Made by a program: the position numbers and the translations under genes
The notes under the pieces: generated by a model
Told to the model about the DNA's origin: nothing
Seen by the model: only the letters and a program-made list of their open reading frames with translations
Databases searched by the model: none
Shown: in pieces, positions 26,593-34,534 of the stretch
Layout of the letters: each line of letters starts with the position of its first letter
Numbering within the stretch: the stretch's first letter is position 1
Assembly (NCBI GenBank): GCA_015064415.1
Contig: SVSG01000001.1
Location: 1 to 64,000 of the forward strand
DNA length: 64,000 bases
Reading direction: 5' to 3'
Origin: Oscillospiraceae bacterium
Lineage (GTDB): Bacteria > Bacillota > Clostridia > Oscillospirales > CAG-272

Positions 26593-27198
26593 TCACACCC
26601 CATAATTTTCTAAAAATCGGCAGATCTCGGTCTCCAGAGCGGAAAGCCCCTTCGTGTTTTCGATCACGGCGGTGCATTTTTCGCGGAAATACTCCACGGA
26701 ATGCTGCGCCGCAAGGCGGCGCTCTGCGGCCGTCCTTTCGATGCCGTCCCGCGCCATGATGCGCGAGATGCAGATCTCATCCGGCGCCACGATGCCAAGC
26801 ACCAGGTCGCAATCGCGATCGGCGTTCGCTTCAAACAGCTGCGGGGCATCCAACAGCACGGCCCGCACCGCTTTTTCGCGGTACGCTTGCACCAGTGCGC
26901 GGATCTCTGCCATAATATATTTATGGGTGATTGTGTTCAAACTATGCAACAAAGCGGGGGTGTTTTCCCGCCCGAACACGGCATTCCCAAGCTTTTTGCG
27001 GTCCACAAGCCCGTCCCCCCCCAGAATTTCCCGCCCAAAGGTGCTTACAAGCTCCTCGGTGCAGGCGTTTTTCGAGGAAAGAATGCCGTGATAAACGGCA
27101 TCCGCATCGATCACCGGAATGCCTTGCTTTTGGAAGATCGCGGCGGCGGCGCTTTTCCCGGCACCGCTTCGCCCGGTAAGGCCGATCACCTTTGTCAT
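26593..27198 (-). CDS. coaE: Dephospho-CoA kinase
   Basis: CoaE phosphorylates dephospho-CoA, the last step of coenzyme A synthesis. The 201-residue protein has the P-loop GLTGRSGAGKSAAA at residues 6-19, the DADAVYHGIL substrate motif and the LLDAPQLFEA strand. Its start overlaps the end of the oxidoreductase gene by four bases. The C-terminal region from residue 135 is slightly variable, as is normal for the family. Confidence 0.95.
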   Translation of the reverse strand: MTKVIGLTGRSGAGKSAAAAIFQKQGIPVIDADAVYHGILSSKNACTEELVSTFGREILGGDGLVDRKKLGNAVFGRENTPALLHSLNTITHKYIMAEIRALVQAYREKAVRAVLLDAPQLFEANADRDCDLVLGIVAPDEICISRIMARDGIERTAAERRLAAQHSVEYFREKCTAVIENTKGLSALETEICRFLENYGV

Positions 27199-28337
27199 AC
27201 CGTTTCCTCGCGGCCCGTCTCATCCGAGCGGAGCGCCGCATCCATCACGCGTTGAATGTACGCGGCATGGGCGAAGGAGGGCGCGTTTTGCTTGCCCTCG
27301 TATACGGCGTTCAGAAAATAATACATGCTCATCAGATGCCCGCGCAGCCAACCGGTCGCGGCCTTGGGGGAGGGAAAATTACCCGCAGGTGCGGGATAGC
27401 GGCCCACGCATTCGATCTGCGTAAAGCCGGCAGAGCCGCCGTATGCCCCCGTCGGTGCCGTAGCGTCGTAAAAGCCAAGGAAGTTGGGATTCATAAGTGA
27501 GAAGGAAAGCGCGCCCTTGGTGCCGTGAATGAGGAAGCGGATATCGTCATTCATGCCCGTGGCCAGCTTGCTTGCGATCAGCGTGCCGCGCGCGCCGTCC
27601 TCGGTCTCGGCCAGCATATAGAAGGCCTCGGAGGCATCCGTCGCCCATTCCTTGCCGTCAGGACCCTTGCGGGTGGGGAAGGCGATCTGGCTTTTGCCGT
27701 GGATCTTACGGATCGGGCCGCACAAAAACACGGCAAGATCCAGGATGTGAGCGCCAAGGTCGAAAAGCACGCCGCCCTTGCCGCAGACTGCGGCAGTCTG
27801 CTTCCAGCCCGCATTTTTTTCGGGATTGATGCAGGAGTTGTGCAGATAATCGAATTGATAGGAAAGAATGCGCCCGAGACGCCCCTCGTCGATCAGCTGC
27901 TTGGCGCGGCACACGGCCGCCATGTGGCGGTTGTTGAAGACCGCAGTGCAGATCTTTCCGGATGCGGCGGCAAGACGCGCCATTTCCTCGGCGTCGGCAA
28001 GATTGCTTGCCAGGGGCTTTTCGCAGTAAAGGTGCTTTCCTGCGGCAAGCGCTTTGCGTGCCGTTTCCATATGGCAGATGTTGGGGGTGCAGATGTCAAT
28101 GACGTCCACGTCGGAGGCGATCAGTGCCTCCTCGTTGTCAAAAGCGTGCGGAATGGCAAAGGTATCGGCCACCGCGCGCGATTTTTCCATGGAACGCGTC
28201 ACCACGCCCGTGATCTTGGCGGTAAAGGGAAGATCCTCAAAGAAAAAGGGGAGATTGTTGATGGCCCACGCATGGGTCTTGCCCATAAAGCCGAAGCCCA
28301 CAAGCCCTATGCGGATTTCCTTTTTTGGTGCGGTCAT
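27195..28337 (-). CDS. Gfo/Idh/MocA-family oxidoreductase
   Basis: This is an NAD(P)-dependent oxidoreductase, probably acting on a sugar or cyclitol. The 380-residue protein has the Rossmann motif GLVGFGFMGKTHAWA at the start and the family signature YCEKPLASNL near residue 105, followed by the beta-sheet substrate domain. The ATG at 28337 follows a GGAGG site; in-frame ATGs further upstream fall between the promoter and this site. It opens the minus-strand run toward sua5. Confidence 0.92.
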   Translation of the reverse strand: MTAPKKEIRIGLVGFGFMGKTHAWAINNLPFFFEDLPFTAKITGVVTRSMEKSRAVADTFAIPHAFDNEEALIASDVDVIDICTPNICHMETARKALAAGKHLYCEKPLASNLADAEEMARLAAASGKICTAVFNNRHMAAVCRAKQLIDEGRLGRILSYQFDYLHNSCINPEKNAGWKQTAAVCGKGGVLFDLGAHILDLAVFLCGPIRKIHGKSQIAFPTRKGPDGKEWATDASEAFYMLAETEDGARGTLIASKLATGMNDDIRFLIHGTKGALSFSLMNPNFLGFYDATAPTGAYGGSAGFTQIECVGRYPAPAGNFPSPKAATGWLRGHLMSMYYFLNAVYEGKQNAPSFAHAAYIQRVMDAALRSDETGREETV

Positions 28338-28372
28338 GGCGTTCCTCCGTAAAAAATACATATACATCATAT

Positions 28373-28401
28373 ATTATACTACAAAATAATATATATTGCA
28401 A
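28373..28401 (-). promoter_or_regulatory. Promoter for the oxidoreductase-coaE run
   Basis: On the minus strand TTGCAA (28396-28401), 17 bases and a consensus TATAAT (28373-28378). It is back to back with the promoter of the divergent HAD gene, with 30 bases between the -35 boxes. Confidence 0.75.
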
Positions 28402-28431
28402 GACAAAAATCAAAAAACTTGGCAATCTGTA

Positions 28432-28460
28432 TTGAAATTTTGGGCAAAATCCGTTATAAT
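28432..28460 (+). promoter_or_regulatory. Promoter for the HAD-murB-whiA run
   Basis: TTGAAA (28432-28437), 17 bases and a consensus TATAAT (28455-28460) lie about 25 bases before the predicted TTG start. Confidence 0.78.
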
Positions 28461-28484
28461 GGTGAAAAGGAAGGTGATAAAACC

Positions 28485-29177
28485 TTGAAACAATACGAAA
28501 TTTTGCTCTTGGACGCGGATGAAACGCTGTTTGATTTCCCGCGCGCGGAAAGTGAAGCCGTTTGCGACGCACTGCGCGGCATGGGCGTTACCGCCGATAC
28601 CGAGATGATCGCAACGTACAGCCGCATCAACGACGGGTTCTGGAAAATGCTGGAGCGCGGAGAGATCGGCAAAGAGGAGCTGCGCGTAGCGCGCTTTGAG
28701 GCATTTTGCCGCCATTATGGTATCGTGCTGGACGTTGCGCGCCTTGCGCTGGCCTATACCGACGCGCTTGCCACGAAATGCTATCTTCTCCCGGGGGCGC
28801 TTGAGGTCTGCCGCACGCTTGCCGCGCATACAGATCTCTATATCATCACCAACGGCATCGCATCGGTGCAACGGGGAAGATTTTCGCGCTCACCGCTTCA
28901 AGGGCTGATCAAAGACCTCTTTATTTCAGAGGAGATCGGCGCGGAAAAGCCAAGTAAGGTGTATTTTGACACCGTTGCCGCCCGCATTCCGCATTTTGAG
29001 GCAGAAAAAGCGCTGATCGTAGGGGATTCTCTCACCTCTGATATTCGCGGCGGCATCAACGCGGGGATCGACACCTGCTGGTTCAATCGCAAGGGAAAGG
29101 TCGCGCCCGACGATATGCCCATTACCTATACGATCCGCACCTTGGAGGAGCTTGTACCTCTGGTGCTCGGCGCGTGA
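28485..29177 (+). CDS. HAD-family phosphatase, YjjG-like nucleotidase
   Basis: This is a haloacid dehalogenase-superfamily phosphatase. Motif I is LLDADETLFDF (residues 7-17, with the nucleophile Asp), as in the YjjG noncanonical pyrimidine nucleotidases; motif II is IITNGIA; motif III/IV are EKPSKVYFD and VGDSLTSDIRGG. I choose the TTG at 28485, preceded by AAGGAAGG, because the promoter -10 box lies inside any longer frame. It overlaps murB by four bases. Confidence 0.88.
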   Translation: MKQYEILLLDADETLFDFPRAESEAVCDALRGMGVTADTEMIATYSRINDGFWKMLERGEIGKEELRVARFEAFCRHYGIVLDVARLALAYTDALATKCYLLPGALEVCRTLAAHTDLYIITNGIASVQRGRFSRSPLQGLIKDLFISEEIGAEKPSKVYFDTVAARIPHFEAEKALIVGDSLTSDIRGGINAGIDTCWFNRKGKVAPDDMPITYTIRTLEELVPLVLGA

Positions 29178-30088
29178 GCGGGGCGCTTGAAAAGAAGTTT
29201 CAAGAATACGGAATTCCATATCGCACAGACGTTTGTGCCGCTTTGCTTTCCACGTTTCGCATCGGCGGCATCGTGGGGATCGTGGCAGAGCCGCGTTGCG
29301 AAGGGGAGCTGCTGCAAGCCGCTACACTCTGCCGCGCGTGCGGCGCGCCTTACGCCGTGATCGGCAACGGCAGTAACCTTTTGTTTGAGGATGGCAGAAT
29401 AGAAACCGTCATCATCCGCACCGTCGCGCTGGACGCCGTAAGGATCACAAAAACGGGCGCTCACGCTTCCTGCGGGGTGCCGCTCCCCAAGCTTTCCGCG
29501 CTGACGGCGCGGGCGGGCTTTTCCGGATTGCAGTTTGCCTGTGGTATCCCGGGTACGCTTGGCGGCGGGCTTGCGATGAACGCGGGCGCACACGGAAAAT
29601 GCCTTTCCGACGTGGTGCGCGCGGTACGCATCTGGGATCCCGACACGTGCGAAATAAAAACGGATATTAACTTCAAGTGGAACACATCTTACCGAAATAT
29701 TGGATACAAAGACAAAAACACCGTTTTTCTCTCTGCCGATCTGGTACTGGAACCCGACAAGGATCCCGAAGTGATCTTGGCGGAAATCAAGCATCTCAAG
29801 GTGGCAAGAGCCGCCGCGCAACCACTGCAATTTCCAAACGCCGGATGCGCGTTTTGCCGTCCACATCCCGATCTTCCGATCGGAAAATTGCTTGACGAGC
29901 TTGGGTGCAAGGGGATGGCAGTCGGCGCTGCCGCCGTTTCGCAAAAGCATGCGGCGTTTATTGTCAATCGGGGCGGCGCCAGCGCAAATGACGTCAAAAA
30001 ATTGATGTTGGAAATACAGAAAAAAGTTGAAAAAGAAAGGGGAATCATCCTGCAAAGTGAGATCAGGATCATTCCGTCCGGGCCATGA
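29174..30088 (+). CDS. murB: UDP-N-acetylenolpyruvoylglucosamine reductase
   Basis: MurB reduces enolpyruvyl-UDP-GlcNAc to UDP-MurNAc using FAD and NADPH, a committed step in peptidoglycan synthesis. The 304-residue protein has the FAD-binding VIGNGSNLLFEDG, GIPGTLGGGLAMNAGA, and the C-terminal QSEIRII with the conserved Glu. The usual proton-donor serine block GS-x-F-x-x-P reads AGCAFCRP here, that is Cys for Ser. The start is a GTG inside the end of the HAD gene. It overlaps whiA by four bases. Confidence 0.95.
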   Translation: MSGALEKKFQEYGIPYRTDVCAALLSTFRIGGIVGIVAEPRCEGELLQAATLCRACGAPYAVIGNGSNLLFEDGRIETVIIRTVALDAVRITKTGAHASCGVPLPKLSALTARAGFSGLQFACGIPGTLGGGLAMNAGAHGKCLSDVVRAVRIWDPDTCEIKTDINFKWNTSYRNIGYKDKNTVFLSADLVLEPDKDPEVILAEIKHLKVARAAAQPLQFPNAGCAFCRPHPDLPIGKLLDELGCKGMAVGAAAVSQKHAAFIVNRGGASANDVKKLMLEIQKKVEKERGIILQSEIRIIPSGP

Positions 30089-30945
30089 ATTATTCGTTAG
30101 CATTAAAAGATGAATTGATCGACAACGCGCCGCGTGCGCAATGTTGCCGTCGCGCCTACGCCGACGGACTTTTGTATGACGTGCGTGAGCTGCGCGAAAA
30201 CTGTCTTGTGCTGGTGCTTTCGGGTGCCGCCGCACGCCGCGAGTGCGCCAAAGCATTCCGTGAGCAGTATCACCGCACCGCACTGTTGAACAACTCGATC
30301 TTACTGTTTCCCTCCGAGCAGCTGTATGAGGATTACAAGAAACCGCCGAAATTGGTCTGCCAGCACTGCGCAGGGCATTTTTTACGAGGCTTGATCATCT
30401 CCTGCGGCTCCGCCACAGACCCCACCAAGGCGTATCATCTGGAATTTCGCTTGTCCAATCCCGAAAAAGTGCCTTTTTTGGCGGATTTCTTCGAAAAACA
30501 AGGGTGGCACGCGGGTTGCCGTACGCTGAAGGGGGGCGGTCTTGGCATTTACTTCAAAAACAGCGTGATCATGGAGGAAATTTTGACCATGACCGGCTCG
30601 AACAAGGCGTTGTTCGACCTGATGAACGCCAAGATCGAGCGTGAGATCCGCAACAGCGAGAACCGCGTCACCAACTGCGAGACCAGTAATATCGCCCGCG
30701 CCGTGGACGCCTCGGCCCGTATTCGCGATGCCATCACGTTCCTCATGGCCACAGACCGATTGGCCGCCCTTTCGGGCGAGCTGCGCGAGACCGCCAATTT
30801 GCGCATGGAGCACCCCACGGCCTCGATGAAGGAGTTGGCCCATTTACACAACCCGCCGATTACCAAATCCGGCCTTAATCACCGTTTGCAGAAAATTTTA
30901 GCCGCCGGTGAGGCCGCCAGAAGAGAACAAAACGAAGAAGCATAA
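30085..30945 (+). CDS. whiA: Sporulation/cell-division regulator WhiA
   Basis: WhiA combines a degenerate LAGLIDADG homing-endonuclease-like domain with a C-terminal helix-turn-helix. The 286-residue protein has FLRGLIISCGSATDPTKAYHLEF, the middle NCETSNIARAVDASARI and the C-terminal DNA-binding helices MKELAHLHNPPITKSGLNHRL. In Firmicutes it is usually preceded by rapZ (yvcJ) and yvcK; here it directly follows murB with a four-base overlap, and those two genes are absent. Confidence 0.96.
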   Translation: MNYSLALKDELIDNAPRAQCCRRAYADGLLYDVRELRENCLVLVLSGAAARRECAKAFREQYHRTALLNNSILLFPSEQLYEDYKKPPKLVCQHCAGHFLRGLIISCGSATDPTKAYHLEFRLSNPEKVPFLADFFEKQGWHAGCRTLKGGGLGIYFKNSVIMEEILTMTGSNKALFDLMNAKIEREIRNSENRVTNCETSNIARAVDASARIRDAITFLMATDRLAALSGELRETANLRMEHPTASMKELAHLHNPPITKSGLNHRLQKILAAGEAARREQNEEA

Positions 30946-30959
30946 GAAAGGAGCGCATC

Positions 30960-33900
30960 ATGTCGGGATTTGTTCATTTGCATTTGCACAGTGAATACAG
31001 CTTGCTTGACGGTGCCTGTCGGATCAGCGAGATCCCCAAGCGCGCCAAGGAGTGCGGCCACACTGCGGTGGCCTTGACGGATCACGGCGTGATGTACGGC
31101 GCGGTGGGCTTTTACCGCGCTTGTGAGCAGGAGGGCATCAAGCCCATCATCGGTTGTGAGGTCTACGTGGCACCGCGCTCCCGCTTTGAAAAGGGCGCGG
31201 GCGAGGCACACCCCTATCATCTGGTCCTGCTTTGCGAGAATGAGGAGGGGTACCGCAATCTGATCCGCTTGGTTTCCCGTTCCTTTACAGAGGGGTTTTA
31301 TTCCAAACCGCGTGTGGACTTGGAATTGCTCCGTGAGCACGCAACAGGGCTTATCGCGCTGTCCGGCTGCCTTGCCGGACGCATCCCGCAGCTGCTTTTG
31401 CGCGGGGATTATGATGCCGCGTGCAAGCACGCAAAAGAGCTGTCTGTTATCTTCGGAAAGGACAATTTTTATATAGAATTGCAAAACCACGGCCTTGAGG
31501 AGCAAAAACAGATCCTTCCGCTCCTTGCAGAGCTTGCAAAGGATTGCGAGTTGCCGATGGTCGCCACGAATGACTGTCATTACCTGCGCCGCCGCGATGC
31601 CGAGATGCAGGCCGTGTTGCTTTGTATCCAGACGAATAACCAACTGGAGAACGGTCGCCCGATCGGATTTGAAACGGACGAGTTCTATTACAAGGACACG
31701 GCTGAGATGGAAATGCTGTTCTCACGTTACGAGGGTGCCATCGAAAACACCGCTCTCATTGCACAGCGTTGCCACTTTCAGTTTGATTTCAAACAGTCCC
31801 ACCTGCCCAAATTCCCGACCCCGAACGGCGAGGATTCTGCCCGCTTTTTGCGAAAGCTGGCTGAGGACGGCTTTCAGAAAAGACGGGAAATGGGACACTT
31901 GCACCTGCACCGCCACACCGAGGCGGAGTATCTGGAAAGAATGGAATACGAGCTTTCCGTCATTGAAAAAATGGGGTATGCCGACTACTTCCTGATCGTG
32001 CAGGATTACGTGAACTACGCCAGATCGAAAAAGATCCCCGTCGGCCCCGGGCGTGGCTCGGGAGCGGGGAGCATCGTTGCCTTTTTCCTTGGTATTACCG
32101 ACGTGGATTCGCTGTATCACGAGCTGCTTTTCGAGCGCTTTCTGAACCCCGAGCGCGTCAGTATGCCGGATATCGATATGGATTTTTGCTACAACCGACG
32201 CGAGGAAGTGATCGCCTACGTGACCGAGCGTTACGGCAAGGAGCGTGTTTCCCAGATCGTGACCTTCGGCACGCTGGCGGCGCGCGCGGCGATCCGTGAC
32301 GTGGGGCGCGTGCTCGGCATGCCGTACAGTGACGTGGATGCCGTGGCAAAGGCGGTGCCGCGTGAGCTTGGCATCACCATCGCGCAGGCGTTGCGCTTGC
32401 CCGATCTCAAGGCGCTGTATGAAACGCGCCCCGAATATAAGCGTCTCATAGACCTTGCCACCGCCCTTGAGGGGATGCCGCGCAACCTTTCGATCCACGC
32501 GGCAGGCGTGGTGATCACCGAGCGGCCGCTTTCCGAATACGTGCCGCTTGCCACCAGCAACGGTGTCACGCTGACACAATATGATATGGACACCATCGCC
32601 GCCCTCGGACTTCTGAAATTCGATTTTCTGGGGTTGCGCTATCTCACCATCATCAACGATGCCGTCATGCAGATCAGAGAGTCCGAGCCGGATTTCGATA
32701 TCGAAAAGATCCCGCTGGACGATGCCGCCACCTACAAATTGATCTCAAAGGGTGCAACGACAGGGCTTTTCCAACTGGAATCGGGCGGCATGCGCCGCAT
32801 GCTGATGGAGCTTTCCCCCGATTGCTTTGAGGATATCGTGGCGGCCATTGCGCTGTACCGACCGGGACCGATGGATTCGATCCCCACCTTCATTGAAAAC
32901 AGAAAAAACCCGGATCGCATCACCTACCGCGCCGCCGCAATGGAGCCGATCTTGCGCAATACCTACGGCTGTGTGGTCTATCAGGAGCAGGTCATGCAGA
33001 TCTTCCGCGAGCTTGCGGGCTACACCTTCGGCCACGCGGACGTGGTGCGCCGCGCCATGTCCAAGAAAAAAGCTGGCGTGATCGAGGCGGAAAAAGACAA
33101 TTTTCTTGCGGGATGCGCCGCAAACGGCATTGAAAAAGAGGACGCCGAGGCCATTTTCGACGATATGACGGACTTTGCGCATTACGCCTTTAACAAGAGC
33201 CACGCCGCCGCCTACGCCGTGATCTCTTATCGCACCGCCTACTTGAAGGCGCATTATCCCAAGGCGTATTTTGCCGCCCTTCTCACCTCCGAGCTTGGCA
33301 ATATGCCCAAGATCACCGAGTATATCGCGGAGGCGGGGAAGCTTGGCGTGCGTGTACTGCCCCCCGACATCAACGAATCCAACGTGGTGTTCCACGTCAG
33401 CGGCGACCACATCCGCTTTGGGCTTTTGGCGCTGAAAAACGTTGGCAGAAGCTTTTTGGAAAACGTGGTAAGCGAGCGTGAGCGCGAGGGACGCTACACC
33501 TCCTTTGATGATTTTTTGGAGCGATTGACGGGCACGGACCTCAACCGCCGCCAGATAGAATCCTTGATCAAATCCGGCGCATTTGATACGCTGGGTGTCT
33601 ATCGCAGCCGTCTGCTTGCCGTTTGCGATTCGCTCCTGGAGCGCATCCAGAGCCGCAACCGCGCGGAGCTGACGGGTCAGTTGGATATTTTTTCCACCGT
33701 CGGCGTAGAGCGCCCCAAGGTCTCTTACCCTGAGCTGCCCGAATTTGGACCGCGTGAGCTTTTGATGCAGGAAAAAGAGGCGTCCGGCATGTATTTCTCA
33801 GGGCATTTGCTGGACGGATTTTCAGGAGCGCTCAGTATGCCGGGGATCACCGAGATCCGCTCGATTTTGGAAACGGACGCGGACGGAGAATTTGCCCTTG

Positions 33901-34451
33901 CCGACCGCACGCGCGTGTGCGTGGCGGGTATTCTGACCTCCGTAACGCGAAAAACCACCCGAAAAGAGGAGCGAATGGCGTTTTTCACGATCGAGGACCG
34001 CTATGCCGAGATCGAATGCCTGGTGTTCCCGAAAACCTTGAATGAGTGCGGCCACGTGCTGCGCGAGGACGCGGTCTTGCGCGTTTGCGGCACAATTTCC
34101 ATCAAGGAAGAGGAAAACCCGAAAATTCTGGTCTCCACCATGGAGGAGTTGCCCGACAACGAAGCGCTTGCCGAGCGCGAAAAAAGAAGCGCGGCCACCG
34201 CGCCGAAGCCCGTGAGCACGCCACGGCAAAATCCCATCCGCATTCTGTATTTGCGCGTGCCGAGCATGCAATCGCCCGAGTATCAGCGCGCAAAAAACAT
34301 TCTGGAAATTTTTGACGGCGCCTTGCCCGTTTCCGTGTACGACGCTTCCGAAAAGGTCTATCACAAGCAACAGCTTGGCTTTGATTGCACGCCCTACACG
34401 CTCTCGGAGCTGAAAAAAATTCTGGGCGAGGAAAACGTTGTTCCCAAATAA
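30960..34451 (+). CDS. dnaE: DNA polymerase III subunit alpha (DnaE)
   Basis: This is a replicative C-family DNA polymerase of 1163 residues. It has the N-terminal PHP domain (HLHLHSEYSLLDGACRI), the polymerase core with VGPGRGSGAGSIVAFFLG and PDIDMDFCYNRR, helix-hairpin-helix and OB regions (VCVAGILTSV, YAEIECLVFP), and a tail of about 130 residues. The AAGGAG site is good. It follows whiA by 14 bases and ends at the hairpin that also carries the start region of the next gene. Confidence 0.97.
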   Translation: MSGFVHLHLHSEYSLLDGACRISEIPKRAKECGHTAVALTDHGVMYGAVGFYRACEQEGIKPIIGCEVYVAPRSRFEKGAGEAHPYHLVLLCENEEGYRNLIRLVSRSFTEGFYSKPRVDLELLREHATGLIALSGCLAGRIPQLLLRGDYDAACKHAKELSVIFGKDNFYIELQNHGLEEQKQILPLLAELAKDCELPMVATNDCHYLRRRDAEMQAVLLCIQTNNQLENGRPIGFETDEFYYKDTAEMEMLFSRYEGAIENTALIAQRCHFQFDFKQSHLPKFPTPNGEDSARFLRKLAEDGFQKRREMGHLHLHRHTEAEYLERMEYELSVIEKMGYADYFLIVQDYVNYARSKKIPVGPGRGSGAGSIVAFFLGITDVDSLYHELLFERFLNPERVSMPDIDMDFCYNRREEVIAYVTERYGKERVSQIVTFGTLAARAAIRDVGRVLGMPYSDVDAVAKAVPRELGITIAQALRLPDLKALYETRPEYKRLIDLATALEGMPRNLSIHAAGVVITERPLSEYVPLATSNGVTLTQYDMDTIAALGLLKFDFLGLRYLTIINDAVMQIRESEPDFDIEKIPLDDAATYKLISKGATTGLFQLESGGMRRMLMELSPDCFEDIVAAIALYRPGPMDSIPTFIENRKNPDRITYRAAAMEPILRNTYGCVVYQEQVMQIFRELAGYTFGHADVVRRAMSKKKAGVIEAEKDNFLAGCAANGIEKEDAEAIFDDMTDFAHYAFNKSHAAAYAVISYRTAYLKAHYPKAYFAALLTSELGNMPKITEYIAEAGKLGVRVLPPDINESNVVFHVSGDHIRFGLLALKNVGRSFLENVVSEREREGRYTSFDDFLERLTGTDLNRRQIESLIKSGAFDTLGVYRSRLLAVCDSLLERIQSRNRAELTGQLDIFSTVGVERPKVSYPELPEFGPRELLMQEKEASGMYFSGHLLDGFSGALSMPGITEIRSILETDADGEFALADRTRVCVAGILTSVTRKTTRKEERMAFFTIEDRYAEIECLVFPKTLNECGHVLREDAVLRVCGTISIKEEENPKILVSTMEELPDNEALAEREKRSAATAPKPVSTPRQNPIRILYLRVPSMQSPEYQRAKNILEIFDGALPVSVYDASEKVYHKQQLGFDCTPYTLSELKKILGEENVVPK

Positions 34452-34488
34452 CAAAAAGCGTATCGGCATCCATATTCTTGTCGGTATC

Positions 34489-34534
34489 ACACCCTCACTT
34501 TCCGTAAAAAATGACGGTAAGTGGGGGTGTTTTT
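34489..34534 (+). terminator. Terminator-like hairpin containing the ribosome site of the next gene
   Basis: 34489-34505 pairs with 34514-34530 (16 of 17 positions, one mismatch, 8-base loop) and is followed by TTTTT directly before the ATG at 34535. The only purine-rich ribosome site of the following gene, GTGGGGGTG, is the 3' arm of the stem. It can end the dnaE transcript and also limit translation or transcription of the penicillin-binding protein. Confidence 0.8.
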
